DNA from: Mixta mediterraneensis
GTDB lineage: Bacteria > Pseudomonadota > Gammaproteobacteria > Enterobacterales > Enterobacteriaceae
Length of the DNA stretch: 64,000 nucleotides
Direction of reading: 5' to 3'
Assembly: GCF_014946725.1 (NCBI RefSeq)
Contig: NZ_JACFXY010000002.1
Span: forward strand, 248,001-312,000
Shown: piece after piece, positions 1 through 9,434 of the stretch
Layout of the letters: every line of letters starts with the position of its first letter
How positions within the stretch are numbered: the stretch's first letter is position 1
Notes under the pieces: generated by a model
What the model saw: only the letters and a program-made list of their open reading frames with translations
Database searches by the model: none
Told to the model about the DNA's origin: nothing
Position numbers and translations under genes: made by a program

Positions 1-918
1 TGTGAGCACATGACGCGCATTTTTAGTCAGTCGCATTCCGACATTAAAGTCAATATGGTGCGACTGTCAGCGGGTGAGGCCTATGCACGCATTCGCAGCG
101 AGGCACGCAATCCCAGAACGGATATTTGGTGGGCCGGAACGGGCGATCCGCATATGCAGGCCGCGGAAGAAGGGCTGACGCAGCCGTATAAATCGCCTCT
201 GCTTTACCAGCAGCTGGACTGGGCGAAAAAGCAGGCTGAGATTTCAAAATACCGCACCGTGGGTATTTATGCAGGTGCATTAGGCTGGGGTTATAACACT
301 AAATTGCTGGCAGAGAAAAAGCTCAAAGCCCCTGCCTGCTGGTCAGATTTAATCGATCCCGCTTTCAAAGGCGAGATTCAAATCGCTAATCCTAACTCCT
401 CCGGGACCGCCTACAACACGCTGGCGACGCTGGTGCAAATCATGGGCGAAGACAAGGCGTTCGACTATTTGAAAAAGCTTAATGCCAATATTTCTCAATA
501 TACCAAATCAGGTTCGGCACCGGTAAAAGCAGCGGCGCGTGGCGAAACCACAGTAGGTATTGTTTTTATGCATGATGCGGTTGCTATGCAGGTCGATGGC
601 TTTCCCATTAAATCCGTCGCACCGTGCGAAGGGACGGGTTATGAAATCGGCTCCATGTCGATTATTAAAGGCGCCCGTAATCTGGCCAACGCGAAAGCCT
701 GGTATGACTGGGCGCTCAGCGCTGAGGCACAGTCGCATATGAAAGAGGCGAAATCCTTCCAGCTGCCGTCAAATCGTCATGCTGAGATTTCTGAATACGC
801 CCCGCGCTTTGAGAACATCAAGCTGATCGATTATGACTTTAAAACCTATGGCGACTCGGCAAAACGCAAAGCGCTGTTAGGGCGCTGGGATAAAGAGATC
901 GGCGCCAGCGCGCAGTAG
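1..918 (+). CDS. ABC transporter substrate-binding protein, AfuA-like (5' end outside window)
   Basis: The reading frame is open from base 1, so the start codon and signal peptide lie upstream; about 305 residues are visible, ending in TAG. The fold is that of the periplasmic binding proteins of the Fe3+/polyamine/AfuA cluster. From memory, AfuA, which binds glucose-6-P, fructose-6-P and sedoheptulose-7-P, contacts the phosphate through a His-Asp pair and a Glu 24 residues after the His. Here HDAVAM begins at base 571 and the Glu of TGYEIG is exactly 24 residues later. This supports a phosphorylated ligand over iron, but the substrate is inferred. It is followed by permease, ATPase and phosphatase genes on the same strand. 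Confidence 0.8.
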   Translation, partial: CEHMTRIFSQSHSDIKVNMVRLSAGEAYARIRSEARNPRTDIWWAGTGDPHMQAAEEGLTQPYKSPLLYQQLDWAKKQAEISKYRTVGIYAGALGWGYNTKLLAEKKLKAPACWSDLIDPAFKGEIQIANPNSSGTAYNTLATLVQIMGEDKAFDYLKKLNANISQYTKSGSAPVKAAARGETTVGIVFMHDAVAMQVDGFPIKSVAPCEGTGYEIGSMSIIKGARNLANAKAWYDWALSAEAQSHMKEAKSFQLPSNRHAEISEYAPRFENIKLIDYDFKTYGDSAKRKALLGRWDKEIGASAQ

Positions 919-1017
919 TTAGATCGTTACGTTCGGTAGCGCTTACCGGACCATTTTCACGCTGAACAGCGGTGGCATAAGCCTGATTTCCGCTTCCTAT
1001 TCAGGTCGAGGTAATTA

Positions 1018-3249
1018 ATGAATGCGTATAACCGCCGCTTAACCGGCGTGCTAATCGCGGGCGCCATCGCGCTGCTTTTGTTGCCGTGGTACAGCCTGGA
1101 AAATGGCTTTTTTAGCGGAGGCTGGCTGGCAACGTTGTGGACAGATGCGGCGAGCGCGCCCGGACTCTGGCAAATTATCGCCTTTCAGCATTCGTGGCTG
1201 GGCATTGCCGCTGGGCTGTTTTTGCTGTGCGCGCTCTGCGGCTTTCTTCCTGTAACTCAGGCACGAAGCCGGCTGCTACTGCTGTTAAGCGCGGCAGGCG
1301 TCATCTATTTAGTGATGGAAGGGCATGCTATAGGCTACAGCGGCTGGAGCTGGCTCTGGCTGGAAAACAGGTTTGGGCCATTAGCGCAAGGGCAGCCCGC
1401 CATGGGGGCAGGTGCGCTGCTGCTGCTGACTGTTTTCCTGTTTATTTTCTCCTTTGCGCTGGCCGAGCGCGGTGTCCTGAGAGGTGATGCGTTTGTCGTT
1501 GCCTCAATCGTTTCGCTGGTGGCACTGGTCACGCTTTTTGTGCTTTATACGGTACTGAGCCTGTTCGTTGCTTCAGTGCAGGATATTGACGGTAGTTTCA
1601 AGCCAGATGGTTTGATCAGCAACATTCAGGATCCTGTTATCTGGAGCCTGTCATGCCTGACAGGCGGAACCTGCGGCACGGCCTGGCGTACTTTATGGCT
1701 GGCTATTATGACTGCCAGCGGCTCAACGCTCTTAGGGTTAGCCTTTGCGCTGGCTGCCACACGCACACCGCTGCCCTGTAAAAAAGCGCTGCGCATGTTG
1801 ACGGTTTTACCGATTATCACGCCGCCTTTTGTTATTGGCCTGGCATTAATCTTGTGATTTGGTCGATCCGGCGTAATAACCGTACACCTCGCCGCGCTAT
1901 TTGGTGTTGAACCAGGCCGTTGGCTGTATGGCTTAACCGGCATCTGGATAGCCCAGGTTTTGTCCTTCACGCCGATCGCGTTTTTAGTCTTGATTGGCGT
2001 GGTGGAAGGGGTCAGCCCTTCGCTGGAAGAAGCTTCGCAAACGTTGCGTGCGAATCGCTGGCGCACCTTCAGCCGCATCTCTCTGCCACTGATGGCGCCG
2101 GGCCTGGCGAATGCTTTTCTGATCAGCTTTATCGAAAGCATGGCTGATTTCGGTAATCCCATGGTACTGGGCGGCAGTCACGGCGTGCTGTCAACGGAGA
2201 TCTTTTTCTCCGTGGTGGGGGCGCAAAACGACCCGAGTCGCGCTGCGGTGCTGGCAATGATCCTGCTGAGCTTTACACTCGCGGCCTTTCTCATTCAGCG
2301 CCTGTGGTTGTCCGGTAAAAGTTTCGCCACCGTTACTGGCAAAGGCGATGGCGGCATGCATGGAAAACTGCCAGGCGTAGTGCGTTACAGCGTGTACGGT
2401 ATGGTGATCCCGTGGGGCATGTTTACCCTGGTGATTTACGGCATGATCCTGATCGGCGGTTTCGTTCAGTCCTGGGGACTGAATAATAATCTTACCTTCG
2501 ATCACTACATTCATGCATTTGGCATCAGCATTAACCATGGCAGCGTCATCTGGCGCGGTGTGGCCTGGAATTCATTCTGGACCACGCTGGAAATTGCGTT
2601 GATCGCGGCTCCTCTTACCGCCCTTGTCGGTCTCCTTACCGCATGGTTAATCGTGCGGCAAAAATTTGCAGGACGACAAACGTTTGAATTCATGCTGATG
2701 TTGAGCTTTGCTATTCCCGGCACCGTCATCGGCGTCAGCTATGTTATGGCTTATAATTTGCCGCCGCTGGAAATCACCGGAACCGCAATGATCCTGATTG
2801 CCTGCTTTGTTTTCCGCAATATGCCAGTAGGCGTACGTGGCGGCATTGCCGCAATGAGCCAGCTGGATAAAAGCCTTGATGAAGCCTCGTTAACCCTGGG
2901 TGCCAACAGTTTTCGCACCTTGCGCAAAGTTGTGCTTCCGCTGCTAAAACCCGCCATCAGCGCTGCTCTGGTCTATGCCTTCGTGCGCGCCATCACCTCG
3001 ATTAGCGCCGTCATTTTTCTGGTCAGCGCCCAGTACAATATGGCGACCTCGTATATCGTCGGCCTGGTCGAAAACGGTGAATATGGCGTTGCGATTGCGT
3101 ACTCCTCGGTGTTGATCGTGGTCATGCTGATCATCATCGGCGCGTTTCAGCTACTGGTCGGTGAGCGTCGATTGCGCCGTGCCAGCCGCACGATTGATAT
3201 TCCCACACCCCCTAATTCCACCGCCTTAACCCAGGAGAGAGCCGTATGA
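1018..3249 (+). pseudogene. ABC transporter dual-domain permease, AfuB-like, interrupted by in-frame TGA
   Basis: One continuous frame of 744 codons encodes a two-domain inner-membrane permease, but codon 280 (1855-1857) is TGA. The context is LALIL-stop-FGRSG, where relatives normally have another leucine, so a TTA to TGA change is likely. Nothing else disturbs the frame. The first domain has its EAA loop at LEEASQTLRANRWRTFSR and the second at DEASLTLGANSFRTLRK, both ending in the usual LPLL/LPLM-P pattern. The stop lies before the first EAA loop, so the truncated product could not couple to the ATPase. An internal ATG at 1960 opens the remaining 429 codons. The last bases overlap the ATPase start (ATGA). 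Read-through, a split gene or a sequencing error are the alternatives to a true pseudogene. Confidence 0.82.
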
Positions 3250-4301
3250 TTTCGCCAGGTTCAGTTGTGTTTGAACATGTCGCTAAGCGTTTTGCGGATT
3301 TTACTGCGCTGCCCGATCTCTCTTTAACTGTCGAGGCGGGTACGCTGGTCACGCTGCTGGGGCCTTCCGGGTGTGGCAAAACCACCACTTTGCGGCTATT
3401 AGCCGGGCTGGAGCATCCGACATCGGGCCGGATTTTAATTGGGGGTCGGGATGTTACCCAGCTACCCGCCAATGTAAGAGACGTGGCGATGGTTTTTCAG
3501 TCTTACGCGCTATTTCCCCATATGAACGCCCTGGACAATGTGATGTACGGGCTACTTTCATCCGGCATCACCAAACGGGAAGCGCGGGATCGCGCCCGTG
3601 AAGGATTAAAGCTAGTGGGACTGGAACATCAAGGGCTGCGGCTGCCGTCAGAATTGTCAGGCGGACAACAGCAGCGTATTGCGGTTGCCCGTGCTTTGGT
3701 GCTGGAGCCGCAGGTACTGCTGCTGGATGAGCCGCTATCTAATTTGGACGAGCGCCTGAGAAGGCGAGTACGCACCGATATTCGTGATTTACAGCAACGG
3801 CTGGGCTTTACCGCTGTGTATGTGACTCACGATCAGGAAGAGGCGCTGGCAGTATCCGATAAAATCATTGTCATGAAAGAGGGCGATATTGCTCAGCAAG
3901 GCGCGCCGGAGGAGCTTTACCACTCGCCCAGCTCAGTATTTATCGCGGATTTTATGGGGGAAGCCAATATCGTGCCGTGTGAAGTTGAACGTCTGGATGG
4001 CAGCGATGCTCTGGTAAAAGTCGGCAGCCAGCAATACCGCATACGCGGTTCGGTGGCACAGGCCGGTGCAGCCCAGCTTGCAGTGCGGCCGCAGTTTATC
4101 ACGCTGCGTGGTGAAGGGCCGGGCGCATTGAAGGGAGAGATCACCCACAGCACCTGGCTTGGCGATCATATCGAATATGAAGTTCAAACCGAGCTGGGAT
4201 CACTATTTATTATCGACTCGATGATGGAGCAAAGGCTGCCGCTATCGACAACCGTTGCGGTGGATTTCAAACCGCAGGGGCTTGCCCTGATCGCCCGTTA
4301 A
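3246..4301 (+). CDS. ABC transporter ATP-binding protein, AfuC/FbpC-like
   Basis: The 351-residue cytoplasmic ATPase has Walker A GPSGCGKTT, Q-loop VFQSYALFPH, signature LSGGQQQR, Walker B VLLLDEP and the switch histidine in VTHDQEEA. A C-terminal TOBE-like extension of about 110 residues (from roughly residue 240) matches the PotA/FbpC/AfuC/UgpC type. It starts inside the stop of the permease gene with an ATGA overlap, so translation is coupled. It would energise the importer whose permease is interrupted upstream. The ATPase itself shows no damage. Confidence 0.9.
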   Translation: MISPGSVVFEHVAKRFADFTALPDLSLTVEAGTLVTLLGPSGCGKTTTLRLLAGLEHPTSGRILIGGRDVTQLPANVRDVAMVFQSYALFPHMNALDNVMYGLLSSGITKREARDRAREGLKLVGLEHQGLRLPSELSGGQQQRIAVARALVLEPQVLLLDEPLSNLDERLRRRVRTDIRDLQQRLGFTAVYVTHDQEEALAVSDKIIVMKEGDIAQQGAPEELYHSPSSVFIADFMGEANIVPCEVERLDGSDALVKVGSQQYRIRGSVAQAGAAQLAVRPQFITLRGEGPGALKGEITHSTWLGDHIEYEVQTELGSLFIIDSMMEQRLPLSTTVAVDFKPQGLALIAR

Positions 4302-4325
4302 TTCGGTTTATTACAAGGACAACTT

Positions 4326-5123
4326 ATGGAACAACAGCAAACAGATTTACTCAGCCGTCTGACGTTAGCCGAAGAAGTCGCACGGAGCGGAGGTGCGATG
4401 GCGTTGAACTATTTTAATCAACGCGAAACGCTGGTAGTGGAAACCAAATATGATTTGCAGGATGTCGTCTCAATTGCCGATCGGGACGTTGAGCAACTCA
4501 TTGCTGCTCGTATTCGAGAAGCGTTTCCAGAAGACGGTTTCCTGGGCGAAGAGTATGGTTTTCAGCCAGGAAGCACCGCCTACACCTGGGTGGTTGATCC
4601 TATTGATGGCACCAGCCCGTTTTTAAATGGCATGCCAAACTGGTGCGTATCTGTGGCAGTGCTGCACGAAGGCGTGCCGGTTATTGGCGTGATTTTTGCG
4701 CCTTATTATCAGGAATGTTACGTTGCGGCGCAGGGCAAAGGGGCGACTTTAAATGGCCGAAAACTGCAGGTCGATGCCACCCGGACGTTACAAAATCACG
4801 TCACCGGTTTTGGGGCTAACAGCTACGTCAGCCCGGAAAAAGTTGGCGAGATTCTGGCGTCATTACTGGCAGAGGGCGGCAATTTTATTCGTATTGGTTC
4901 TGGTGCGCTTATGCTGGCCTGGGTAGCAGCAGGGCGCGTTGTCGGTTATTACGAACCTTATATGCATGCCTGGGATTGCCTGGCAGGTTATTGCCTGGTG
5001 AAAGAAGCGGGCGGTTGGTGTCACCCGTTTAATACTGAAGGCGAACGCCTCAACAAAGGCGCTCAGGTTCTGGCGGTAGCACCTGGGGCAGAAGCCGATT
5101 TACGGCGTATTGCCGGGCTGTAA
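4326..5123 (+). CDS. Inositol monophosphatase-family phosphatase
   Basis: This is a 265-residue Mg2+-dependent phosphomonoesterase of the IMPase/HisN superfamily. The metal-binding motifs are in order: GEEYG near residue 76, DPIDGTSPF near residue 94, and WDCLAGYCLVKEAGG near residue 218. The gene begins 24 bp after the ATPase, with an AAGGAC ribosome binding site, and closes the importer operon. A phosphatase behind an importer with AfuA-like phosphate-binding residues suggests that it dephosphorylates the imported sugar phosphate in the cytoplasm. That role is inferred from context. Other members act on histidinol-phosphate, inositol-phosphate, fructose-1,6-bisphosphate or PAP. Confidence 0.85.
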   Translation: MEQQQTDLLSRLTLAEEVARSGGAMALNYFNQRETLVVETKYDLQDVVSIADRDVEQLIAARIREAFPEDGFLGEEYGFQPGSTAYTWVVDPIDGTSPFLNGMPNWCVSVAVLHEGVPVIGVIFAPYYQECYVAAQGKGATLNGRKLQVDATRTLQNHVTGFGANSYVSPEKVGEILASLLAEGGNFIRIGSGALMLAWVAAGRVVGYYEPYMHAWDCLAGYCLVKEAGGWCHPFNTEGERLNKGAQVLAVAPGAEADLRRIAGL

Positions 5124-5502
5124 TGAGACGCAACGCAGACATCTGAAATCGCCTGCGTTGCCGGTTATCATTCCGCTTGATCTCTCTGTCCAGGCTTCAT
5201 CCTTTTCACTCTTTGTGCGATCACGCCTTTTCTCATCCATTTATTAGTGAGCTAAACAGGCTCATGAATCAATTGGCATAATGGTTTTAGAAATTTCTGT
5301 TAGGATTTTTATAACACACCGTAAATAGTGTGGTTTTTATTCTGCCCGCAAAAGGCTGGAATCGCATCCTTCGCTGACGGCGTTTAAGGCGCAAGCCTGG
5401 ATGTTTCTGAGTTTTGCTTGCTGGTGTCGTCGTTTTACATTGCGGCAATGATAAAGACATCAACTGGCTTGATCTTTCCCTTCACTGGAACAGGTAAAAG
5501 CA
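5124..5502. other. Intergenic region upstream of the aldehyde oxidase operon
   Basis: There is no credible gene here. An 8-bp inverted repeat (CAACGCAG 5131-5138, CTGCGTTG 5153-5160) directly follows the phosphatase stop and may end the transporter transcript, although no T-run follows. The AT-rich stretch around 5280-5335 is the likely promoter area for the molybdenum oxidase operon. No specific operator was recognised. Confidence 0.5.
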
Positions 5503-5997
5503 ATGTCTGAGAAAATAACTATCCAACTGGTTATCAATGATGAAACGCAGCGCCTGACGATTGATCCAAGGGTCACGCTGCTGGATGCGCTTCGTGAGCA
5601 TCTTCAGTTAACCGGCACCAAAAAAGGCTGCGATCAGGGCCAGTGTGGGGCCTGTACCGTGCACCTTAACGGCCAACGGGTACTGAGCTGCCTGATGCTG
5701 GCGGTACAGGCTCAGGGCGGCGAGGTGACCACAATCGAAGGATTAGCCGATAAGCAAGGCAATCTCCATCCGGTGCAGGCCTGTTTTATGGCTAACGATG
5801 CTTTTCAGTGTGGTTACTGCACACCGGGCCAGATTATGTCTGCTGTCTCCTGTATCAAGGAAGGGCACGCGGGCAGCGAGGCGGAGATCCGTGAATACAT
5901 GAGCGGCAATATCTGCCGCTGCGGCGCTTATCCCCATATCGTCGAAGCCGTTAAACAGGCCGCCACAGAAATGTCAGGGGATGCGCATCATGAATGA
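5503..5997 (+). CDS. paoA: Aldehyde oxidase 2Fe-2S subunit (PaoA-like)
   Basis: The 164-residue electron-transfer subunit belongs to the xanthine-oxidase family. The plant-type [2Fe-2S] motif CDQGQCGACTVHLNG lies near residues 43-57. The C-terminal helical-domain cluster has Cys residues in CGYCTPGQ and CRCGAYP. E. coli PaoA is about 229 residues because it carries a long Tat leader. Here that leader is absent, and an in-frame TGA at 5470-5472 excludes an upstream extension. It forms the first gene of a trimer operon with FAD and molybdenum subunits and overlaps the next gene by 8 bp. The family role is to pass electrons from the molybdenum centre to FAD during oxidation of aldehydes to acids. 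Confidence 0.9.
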   Translation: MSEKITIQLVINDETQRLTIDPRVTLLDALREHLQLTGTKKGCDQGQCGACTVHLNGQRVLSCLMLAVQAQGGEVTTIEGLADKQGNLHPVQACFMANDAFQCGYCTPGQIMSAVSCIKEGHAGSEAEIREYMSGNICRCGAYPHIVEAVKQAATEMSGDAHHE

Positions 5998-6982
5998 ATT
6001 TACCTTCAAAACGCCGGACTCTGCCAACGAAGCCGTCAGGCTGAACGTTGCTGGCCCCTCCCGATTTCTGGCGGGCGGCACAACGCTACTTGACCTGATG
6101 AAATGCAATGTCGAAACGCCACAGCAGCTAGTGGATATTTCGCGTTTAACCACACTGCGCGAAATTAACATTAACAGCGGAACCCTGCGCGTCGGCGCAT
6201 TAGTGCGCATGAGTGAATTAGCGGCGCATCCTGATTGCCAGCGCCAGGCTCCGGCCATTTACGAAAGCCTCTGGCAGGCGGCTTCACCGCAGATTCGTAA
6301 TATGGCGACCATTGGCGGTAATTTGCGCCAGCGCACGCGTTGCGCCTATTTTCGCGATCCTGAAACCTTTCCTGCCTGCAATAAGCGTCATCCGGGTTCA
6401 GGCTGTTCAGCCATTGACGGCATCAATAATGGCCATGCCATTTTAGGCGCCAGCGAAGCCTGTGTAGCGGTATACCCTGGCGACCTGGCTGTTGCGTTAA
6501 CGGCTTTTCAGGCGCAGGTGATTTTACGCAATGCCCAACAGCAGGAACGCCGCGTACCGGTTGAAAAATTTTACCTGCTGCCGCGAGATACCCCCGATCA
6601 GGAACATGATATTGCGGATGATGAAATGATTGTGGCGGTGGAAGTGCCATTAACATCAGCCCTGGTTCAGTCTCATTATTTGAAGGTGCGCGATCGCGCC
6701 TCGTATGAATTTGCCGCGGCCAGCGCCGCTGTTGGGCTTGAGATGCAAGGGGAAACCATCAAAGACGTGCATATTGCTTTAGGTGGCGTCGCGACTATCC
6801 CCTGGCGCGCTTATGAAGTTGAAGAGGCGCTACGCGGTAAAACACTCAATGAAACCCTGATTCGGCAGGCTGCGGAACGGGCGGTAATCAATGCCCGTGC
6901 GTTGTCGCATAACCACGCCAAAATTATTCTTGTACCGCGCGTCATTAGTCGGGCCTTGTTAAGCGTGGGGAAACTGACATGA
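5990..6982 (+). CDS. paoB: Aldehyde oxidase FAD-binding subunit (PaoB-like)
   Basis: This is a 330-residue FAD subunit. The ATG at 5990 is preferred over 5981 because AGGGG ends 9 bases before it. FAD-binding motifs are FLAGGTTLLDLM and ATIGGNL. The segment after them carries four cysteines (TRCAYFRD, PACNKRH, GSGCSA, SEACVA) in the arrangement of E. coli PaoB. There they bind an extra [4Fe-4S] cluster absent from ordinary xanthine dehydrogenases. This pattern is the main reason to call the complex PaoABC-like rather than a generic xanthine dehydrogenase. The last codon overlaps the next start by ATGA. Confidence 0.9.
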   Translation: MNEFTFKTPDSANEAVRLNVAGPSRFLAGGTTLLDLMKCNVETPQQLVDISRLTTLREININSGTLRVGALVRMSELAAHPDCQRQAPAIYESLWQAASPQIRNMATIGGNLRQRTRCAYFRDPETFPACNKRHPGSGCSAIDGINNGHAILGASEACVAVYPGDLAVALTAFQAQVILRNAQQQERRVPVEKFYLLPRDTPDQEHDIADDEMIVAVEVPLTSALVQSHYLKVRDRASYEFAAASAAVGLEMQGETIKDVHIALGGVATIPWRAYEVEEALRGKTLNETLIRQAAERAVINARALSHNHAKIILVPRVISRALLSVGKLT

Positions 6983-9366
6983 AAAACTTTACCGACAAAA
7001 CGCGACGAAATCTGCTTAAAGCCACTGCTGCAGTTTCTGTTGCCGCCGCCGGAGGTCTACAAGTGAAAAACACACACGCTGCTCAGCAAAAACAAGCGCC
7101 TGACTGCGCTCAAAATCATTCTCAACACGGGCTGGGCGCTGTGCCGCAGCGGAAAGATGGCACGCTCAAAGTTAGCGGCCATGCGAAATACGCAGCAGAA
7201 TATCAGGTTGATAATCTGCTGTATGGCGTGGTTGTACAATCGACAATCTCCAGCGGTCGCATGACTGGAATGGATACGCAAGCCGCTCGCAATGCCGAAG
7301 GCGTGGTCGCCGTCTATTCCCATCTCAATAGCCTGAAGATCAATAAGCCAAAGGCAATAGCCGAAGGCGGGGCGGCGCAGTCAACGTATACGCCGATCCA
7401 GAACGATCGCATCATCCACAACGGGCAAAATATTGCTTTGGTCGTGGCGCACACGTTTGAGCAGGCTACGTATGCGGCCTCTTTGATCAGGGTGGAATAC
7501 GCTGAAACGCCTGCACTGATTTTTCCTGAAGACAACGGGGCAACGCCGCAGGATCAGTCGTCGCTGACTATCACGCTTGGCGACGCAAAACAGGCGATGG
7601 AAACCGCAGAAGTCAGGATCAGTCAGAAGTACGCTACGCCGCGTGAATATAATCAGCCGATGGAGCCGCACGCCTGCATTGCTCACTGGCAAGACGACAG
7701 GCTGACGGTATGGGAACCCAGTCAGTGGGTGTCTGGCGCACGTAAGGAAATTGCTGAATGGATGGGCATTGAAAGTCAAAACGTTGAAATCATCTCACCG
7801 TATGTCGGCGGAGGATTTGGCTCAAAAGCATCACCGGCCACCCATGTTGCCTTAGCCTGTGCCGCATCACGCGAGCTGAAACGTCCCGTGAAGGTTTGTT
7901 TAACGCGTCCGCAAACTTTTACGGGCTTTGGAGGCAGGGCATCCACGCATCAATCTCTGGAGATGGGCGCCACGCGTGAGGGCAAAATCCTTGCCATTAT
8001 TCATGACGGATATAACGAGACTTCGCTTGATGATGTGTTTGCCGAGGGCACAAATCACGTCACTGCCCGGATGTACAGTATTGAAAACATTACGTCGCAT
8101 CACCGCGTGGTGCCTATCAATACGGTAACCCCTGGCTGGATGCGTGCGCCGGGGGAAAATCCCAGCGCGTTCAGCCTCGAAGTCGCCATGGATGAAATGG
8201 CTTACGAGCTCAATATGGATCCACTGACGTTGCGCCTGAAAAACTGGGCAGATTATGATTATCAGATGAAAAAACCGTGGAGTTCTCGTCAACTGAAAGA
8301 GGCATATCAAAAGGGCGCTGAAGCTTTCGGCTGGAGCAAACGGAGCATGGCGCCACGTTCAATGCGCCAGGGCCGTGAACTGATCGGCTGGGGAATGGCA
8401 TCAGGGACCTATCCGGTCAGCCGACAACCCGCTGAAGCGGAACTGGTTTTACAATCGAACGGACAATTGACTGTAAAAAGTGCTGGTGCGGATATTGGCA
8501 CCGGCACTTACACCATTCTGGCGCAGACGGCTGCCGATGTACTGAAAATTCCGCAAGATCGCATTAGCGTAGCATTGGGCGACACCCGGCTTCCGCTGGC
8601 AGGGGTGGCAGGGGGGTCGCAGCTAGCGGGCAACCTGACGGCGGCGGTATTTAAGACCGCCGTGGCATTACGTGAGCGGCTGTTCACGCTGGCAACGGAG
8701 ACGCAAGGTTCGCCGTTGCACGGCACACCACGCGACAAACTGGTGATAACGGATAACGCAGTCATTATGTCGATGCGTCCCAACCGTAAAGTCACGCTCG
8801 AACAGCTGTTGCAGCTGGTGGGTTTACCCGCGTTGAATATAACCGCCAACACCTTTGAAAAAGATGCTTCTGCCGAAGAGCGTAAGAAGTTAATCAGTAC
8901 ATTAAGTACCATCACTCAACCTGAAGACGTTTCAGCGCATAGCTGGAGCGCGCTGTTTGTCGAAGTTGCCGTGGATGAAGATTTCGGCACGGTTCGGGTT
9001 AAACGTCTGGTCGGCGCATTTGACAGCGGGCGACTTTACAACCCCACCCTGGCGCGCAGTCAGTGGATCGGCGGAATGGTCATGGGGATGAGTCAGGCGT
9101 TACTGGAGGAGGGGCAGATCGACCCGCGCAACGGTCGGGTGATTAATAACAACCTTGCCGATTACCGGATTGCCGTAAACGCGGATGTGCCAGAAATTAC
9201 GACCATTGACGTCGGGCAACCCGATTACAAAGCCACCGTCATGGGCGGCAAAGCAGTTGGTGAACTGGGCATTGTCGGCATGGCAGCCGCTATCAGCAAT
9301 GCTGTTTTTCATGCAACCGGTAAGCGGATACGCGATTTACCCATCACGATGGATAAACTGATTTAA
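6979..9366 (+). CDS. paoC: Aldehyde oxidase molybdenum-cofactor subunit with Tat signal (PaoC-like)
   Basis: The 795-residue catalytic subunit has the xanthine-oxidase-family signatures VGGGFGSKA, GWMRAPGENPSAF, GADIGTGTYTILAQ and, near the C-terminus, GKAVGELGIVG, whose Glu is the catalytic base of the family. Unlike E. coli PaoC (about 732 residues, no leader), it begins with a twin-arginine signal: KTRRNLLKAT followed by an Ala-rich hydrophobic stretch and an Ala-X-Ala-like end near residue 35. The folded trimer is therefore probably exported through Tat on this subunit. Aromatic and aliphatic aldehydes are the expected substrates. The substrate range cannot be read from sequence, and isoquinoline-oxidoreductase-like specificity is an alternative. 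Confidence 0.88.
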   Translation: MKNFTDKTRRNLLKATAAVSVAAAGGLQVKNTHAAQQKQAPDCAQNHSQHGLGAVPQRKDGTLKVSGHAKYAAEYQVDNLLYGVVVQSTISSGRMTGMDTQAARNAEGVVAVYSHLNSLKINKPKAIAEGGAAQSTYTPIQNDRIIHNGQNIALVVAHTFEQATYAASLIRVEYAETPALIFPEDNGATPQDQSSLTITLGDAKQAMETAEVRISQKYATPREYNQPMEPHACIAHWQDDRLTVWEPSQWVSGARKEIAEWMGIESQNVEIISPYVGGGFGSKASPATHVALACAASRELKRPVKVCLTRPQTFTGFGGRASTHQSLEMGATREGKILAIIHDGYNETSLDDVFAEGTNHVTARMYSIENITSHHRVVPINTVTPGWMRAPGENPSAFSLEVAMDEMAYELNMDPLTLRLKNWADYDYQMKKPWSSRQLKEAYQKGAEAFGWSKRSMAPRSMRQGRELIGWGMASGTYPVSRQPAEAELVLQSNGQLTVKSAGADIGTGTYTILAQTAADVLKIPQDRISVALGDTRLPLAGVAGGSQLAGNLTAAVFKTAVALRERLFTLATETQGSPLHGTPRDKLVITDNAVIMSMRPNRKVTLEQLLQLVGLPALNITANTFEKDASAEERKKLISTLSTITQPEDVSAHSWSALFVEVAVDEDFGTVRVKRLVGAFDSGRLYNPTLARSQWIGGMVMGMSQALLEEGQIDPRNGRVINNNLADYRIAVNADVPEITTIDVGQPDYKATVMGGKAVGELGIVGMAAAISNAVFHATGKRIRDLPITMDKLI

Positions 9367-9377
9367 ACCCAGAATCG

Positions 9378-9408
9378 GCGTGCAGGGCTGTGTCGCCTGC
9401 GCGCTTTT
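9378..9408 (+). terminator. Probable intrinsic terminator after paoC
   Basis: A 9-bp stem (GCGTGCAGG 9378-9386 with CCTGCGCGC 9396-9404, one G-T pair) is followed by TTTTCTT. It sits in the 68-bp gap before the mocA-like gene. The maturation genes may therefore depend on partial read-through or have their own promoter. Confidence 0.6.
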
Positions 9409-9434
9409 CTTATGGCAAAGCCGGTGCGTAATTA

